From an uncultured Bacteriovorax sp. (GTDB lineage: Bacteria; Bdellovibrionota; Bacteriovoracia; Bacteriovoracales; Bacteriovoracaceae): DNA of 64,000 nucleotides. Below the pieces are notes generated by a model. That model searched no databases, was not told the origin of the DNA, and saw nothing but the letters and a program-made list of their open reading frames with translations. Below are positions 62,797 to 64,000 of the stretch, in pieces (positions within the stretch are counted from its first letter, which is position 1; each line of letters begins with the position of its first letter). Where the stretch lies: positions 124,001 to 188,000 of the forward strand of contig CAMLMH010000005.1 in the NCBI GenBank assembly GCA_946481315.1, written 5' to 3'. The position numbers and the translations under genes were made by a program.

Positions 62797-63845
62797 TATT
62801 TAGTAGCCGAAAGAATATTGCAAAAATTCAGTTAGTTTTTTTCGCTACAGTTCTTGTTTTGCTCTGCTCGCTCGTGCTGGCGTTACCACGAATTTCAATA
62901 CCTATTTCTCTTGCCTATATTCTGGCGCTTTCGCTTAATCCCTTTGTCGATTCGCTGATGCGGTTTAACCTAACCAAAACAATGGCCACAGTCCTGGTTT
63001 TCATCGTTCTCATTTTTGGTATTGGTATTCCGTTGGTGAATGTAATTCCCAATCTGAGCCTGGAGGCTCAGGAGCTGCAGTATTCTATTCCCCAAATTGA
63101 ACGATACCTGATTGCTCAGTTTGACTACGTCCGGGAATTTATTCGTGCTAAAACCGGACATGAAATTGCCGAAGGATATATCTTTCAGGCCTTAAGTCAA
63201 ATCGAGTCCTGGACCGGTGAATTTGTTGTCAAATTACCCAACTACCTGGCGACTCTCTTTGAATGGTTATTCCTGGTTCCATTCTTCACCTTTTTTATTA
63301 TTCGTGATTCAGATTCTTTTAAGAAAACTCTTTTAAGTTTTACACCGAATCCGATTTTTGAAAGGTTTTATTATGTCATTCACGTTTTTAACCGACAGCT
63401 CGGTGATTACTTTTTTGCCAAGTTTGTGGAGGCCATGATCGTCGGCGGAATCATAACTGCCGGACTACTGATTATGGGAATTAATTACGCTATTGTCTTA
63501 GGTTTTGTTGCAGGTCTGACAAATATCGTCCCTTACGTAGGTCCTTTTTTAGGTATTATACCGGCAGTTGTTTTGACGATGTCTGAATATGGTTTAACGT
63601 CGCCAACTATGGGTGCGGTGCTTATACTCTATACCGTCGCCAATGTGGTGGATATTTTCTTTGTTTTCCCTTTTCTCGTTTCCAAAATCGTCAATTTACA
63701 CCCTATGATTGTAGCTATCAGTGTGATTGTTGGTTCTCACTACATGGGAATTACCGGCATGGTTATATCTATTCCAGTAGTTGCTGCAATCAAACTAATT
63801 ATTACAGAGATCTACAATGAAATTTACACTGAACGCTCCAAATGA
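62793..63845 (+). CDS. AI-2E-family permease (PerM-like)
   Basis: A 350-residue membrane protein with eight or so helices: two at about 10-50, a third at 60-85, a periplasmic helical stretch, then a cluster from about 150 to the end, containing GFVAGLTNIVPYVGPFLGII, the most conserved segment of the family. Members export autoinducer-2 or other small molecules, or regulate Na+/H+ exchange; the substrate is not decided here. It overlaps the cNMP-binding gene. Confidence 0.88.
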   Translation: MIFSSRKNIAKIQLVFFATVLVLLCSLVLALPRISIPISLAYILALSLNPFVDSLMRFNLTKTMATVLVFIVLIFGIGIPLVNVIPNLSLEAQELQYSIPQIERYLIAQFDYVREFIRAKTGHEIAEGYIFQALSQIESWTGEFVVKLPNYLATLFEWLFLVPFFTFFIIRDSDSFKKTLLSFTPNPIFERFYYVIHVFNRQLGDYFFAKFVEAMIVGGIITAGLLIMGINYAIVLGFVAGLTNIVPYVGPFLGIIPAVVLTMSEYGLTSPTMGAVLILYTVANVVDIFFVFPFLVSKIVNLHPMIVAISVIVGSHYMGITGMVISIPVVAAIKLIITEIYNEIYTERSK

Positions 63846-63884
63846 TACGATTCCAAGACTTTAATTAAGCTTTGGAGCTAAGGT

Positions 63885-64000
63885 TTGAAAATTATCCATT
63901 TTCTATTTGTCTGTATTTTACTGGTAACGGTCGGCTGTTCAACTAAGCGACCGGAAGGAAGCACAGAAGCGGAAGTTCTTTTCAAGGAAGCAAAAAGCTT
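63885..64000 (+). CDS. lipoprotein, N-terminal part only (BamD-like)
   Basis: The gene starts at TTG 63885, with GGAG (63874-63877) seven bases ahead, and runs off the window. The visible 38 residues are a lipoprotein signal (KIIHFLFVCILLVTVGC) then STKRPEGSTEAEVLFKEAKS. Mature starts of this kind, with an acidic TPR-like EAEVLFKEA repeat, resemble BamD, the essential lipoprotein of outer-membrane protein assembly. Only the beginning is seen, so this remains a suggestion. Confidence 0.5.
   Translation, partial: MKIIHFLFVCILLVTVGCSTKRPEGSTEAEVLFKEAKS

Noticed and set aside
1..64000. Prophage, insertion sequence or CRISPR array
   Set aside because: No transposase, integrase, phage structural gene or regularly spaced repeats were seen.

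Overview
This window reads as a stretch of core chromosome from a free-living, probably predatory, Gram-negative bacterium of the Bdellovibrionota, most likely on the Bacteriovorax/Peredibacter side. That placement is inference. It rests on the gene families seen (CFI-box protein, DUF4388 protein, HAMP-only membrane protein, CHASE2 kinase, fused IcmF mutase, many lipoproteins and outer-membrane barrels), the A/T-leaning composition and the very tight gene packing. I see no phage, insertion sequence, CRISPR array or large repeat. After correcting starts, no gap between genes exceeds about 220 bases.

Layout. 1-5.6 kb: the start of a TadE/pilin-like gene, a TlpA thioredoxin, a Kazal-type lipoprotein and the histidine-degradation operon hutH-hutU-hutI. 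5.6-11.1 kb: a leftward run of an outer-membrane protein (apparently with an ATT start), a CFI-box protein, an LptF/LptG permease, def, fmt and rpe. 11.1-23.5 kb: galU, a secreted protein, priA, a large secreted coiled-coil protein, a porin with a strong divergent promoter, a class A PBP, tRNA-Gln, prs, pth and ychF. 23.5-30.7 kb: a lytic transglycosylase, a HAMP protein, Mrp ATPase, a DUF4388 protein, a small ribbon-helix-helix-like protein, then a dyad-rich region and a near-perfect sigma-54 promoter driving an acidic exported protein. 30.7-34.4 kb: acyl-CoA dehydrogenase-etfB-etfA, folK and a small lipoprotein.

34.4-41.4 kb: an outer-membrane barrel, a LysM lipoprotein, a degenerate M48 lipoprotein, an amgK-murU-like pair for sugar salvage, a ferredoxin, a PilZ-like membrane protein and a divergent endonuclease IV. 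41.6-47 kb: one operon holding a second degenerate M48/HtpX-like protein, a CHASE2 histidine kinase, a sigma-54 activator, lspA and lgt. 47-56.5 kb: a secreted protein, a ferredoxin, icmF with its cobalamin adenosyltransferase, an FHA protein, an ErpA-like carrier, a YgfZ-TPR fusion and an HExxH protein. 56.5-64 kb: tRNA-Asn, an unknown protein, an arginine-succinyltransferase-type catabolic operon, a BatE-like protein, a cyclic-nucleotide-binding protein, an AI-2E-type permease and the start of a BamD-like lipoprotein.

Together the genes suggest a life on amino acids, short or branched acyl-CoAs and recycled cell wall: hut and ast genes, acyl-CoA dehydrogenase/ETF, IcmF, and amgK-murU beside PBP and lytic transglycosylase. 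The strongest regulatory signal is the sigma-54 promoter at 28584-28599 with palindromes upstream. The window also encodes a sigma-54 activator at 44304-45800, but nothing in the sequence proves that one acts on the other.
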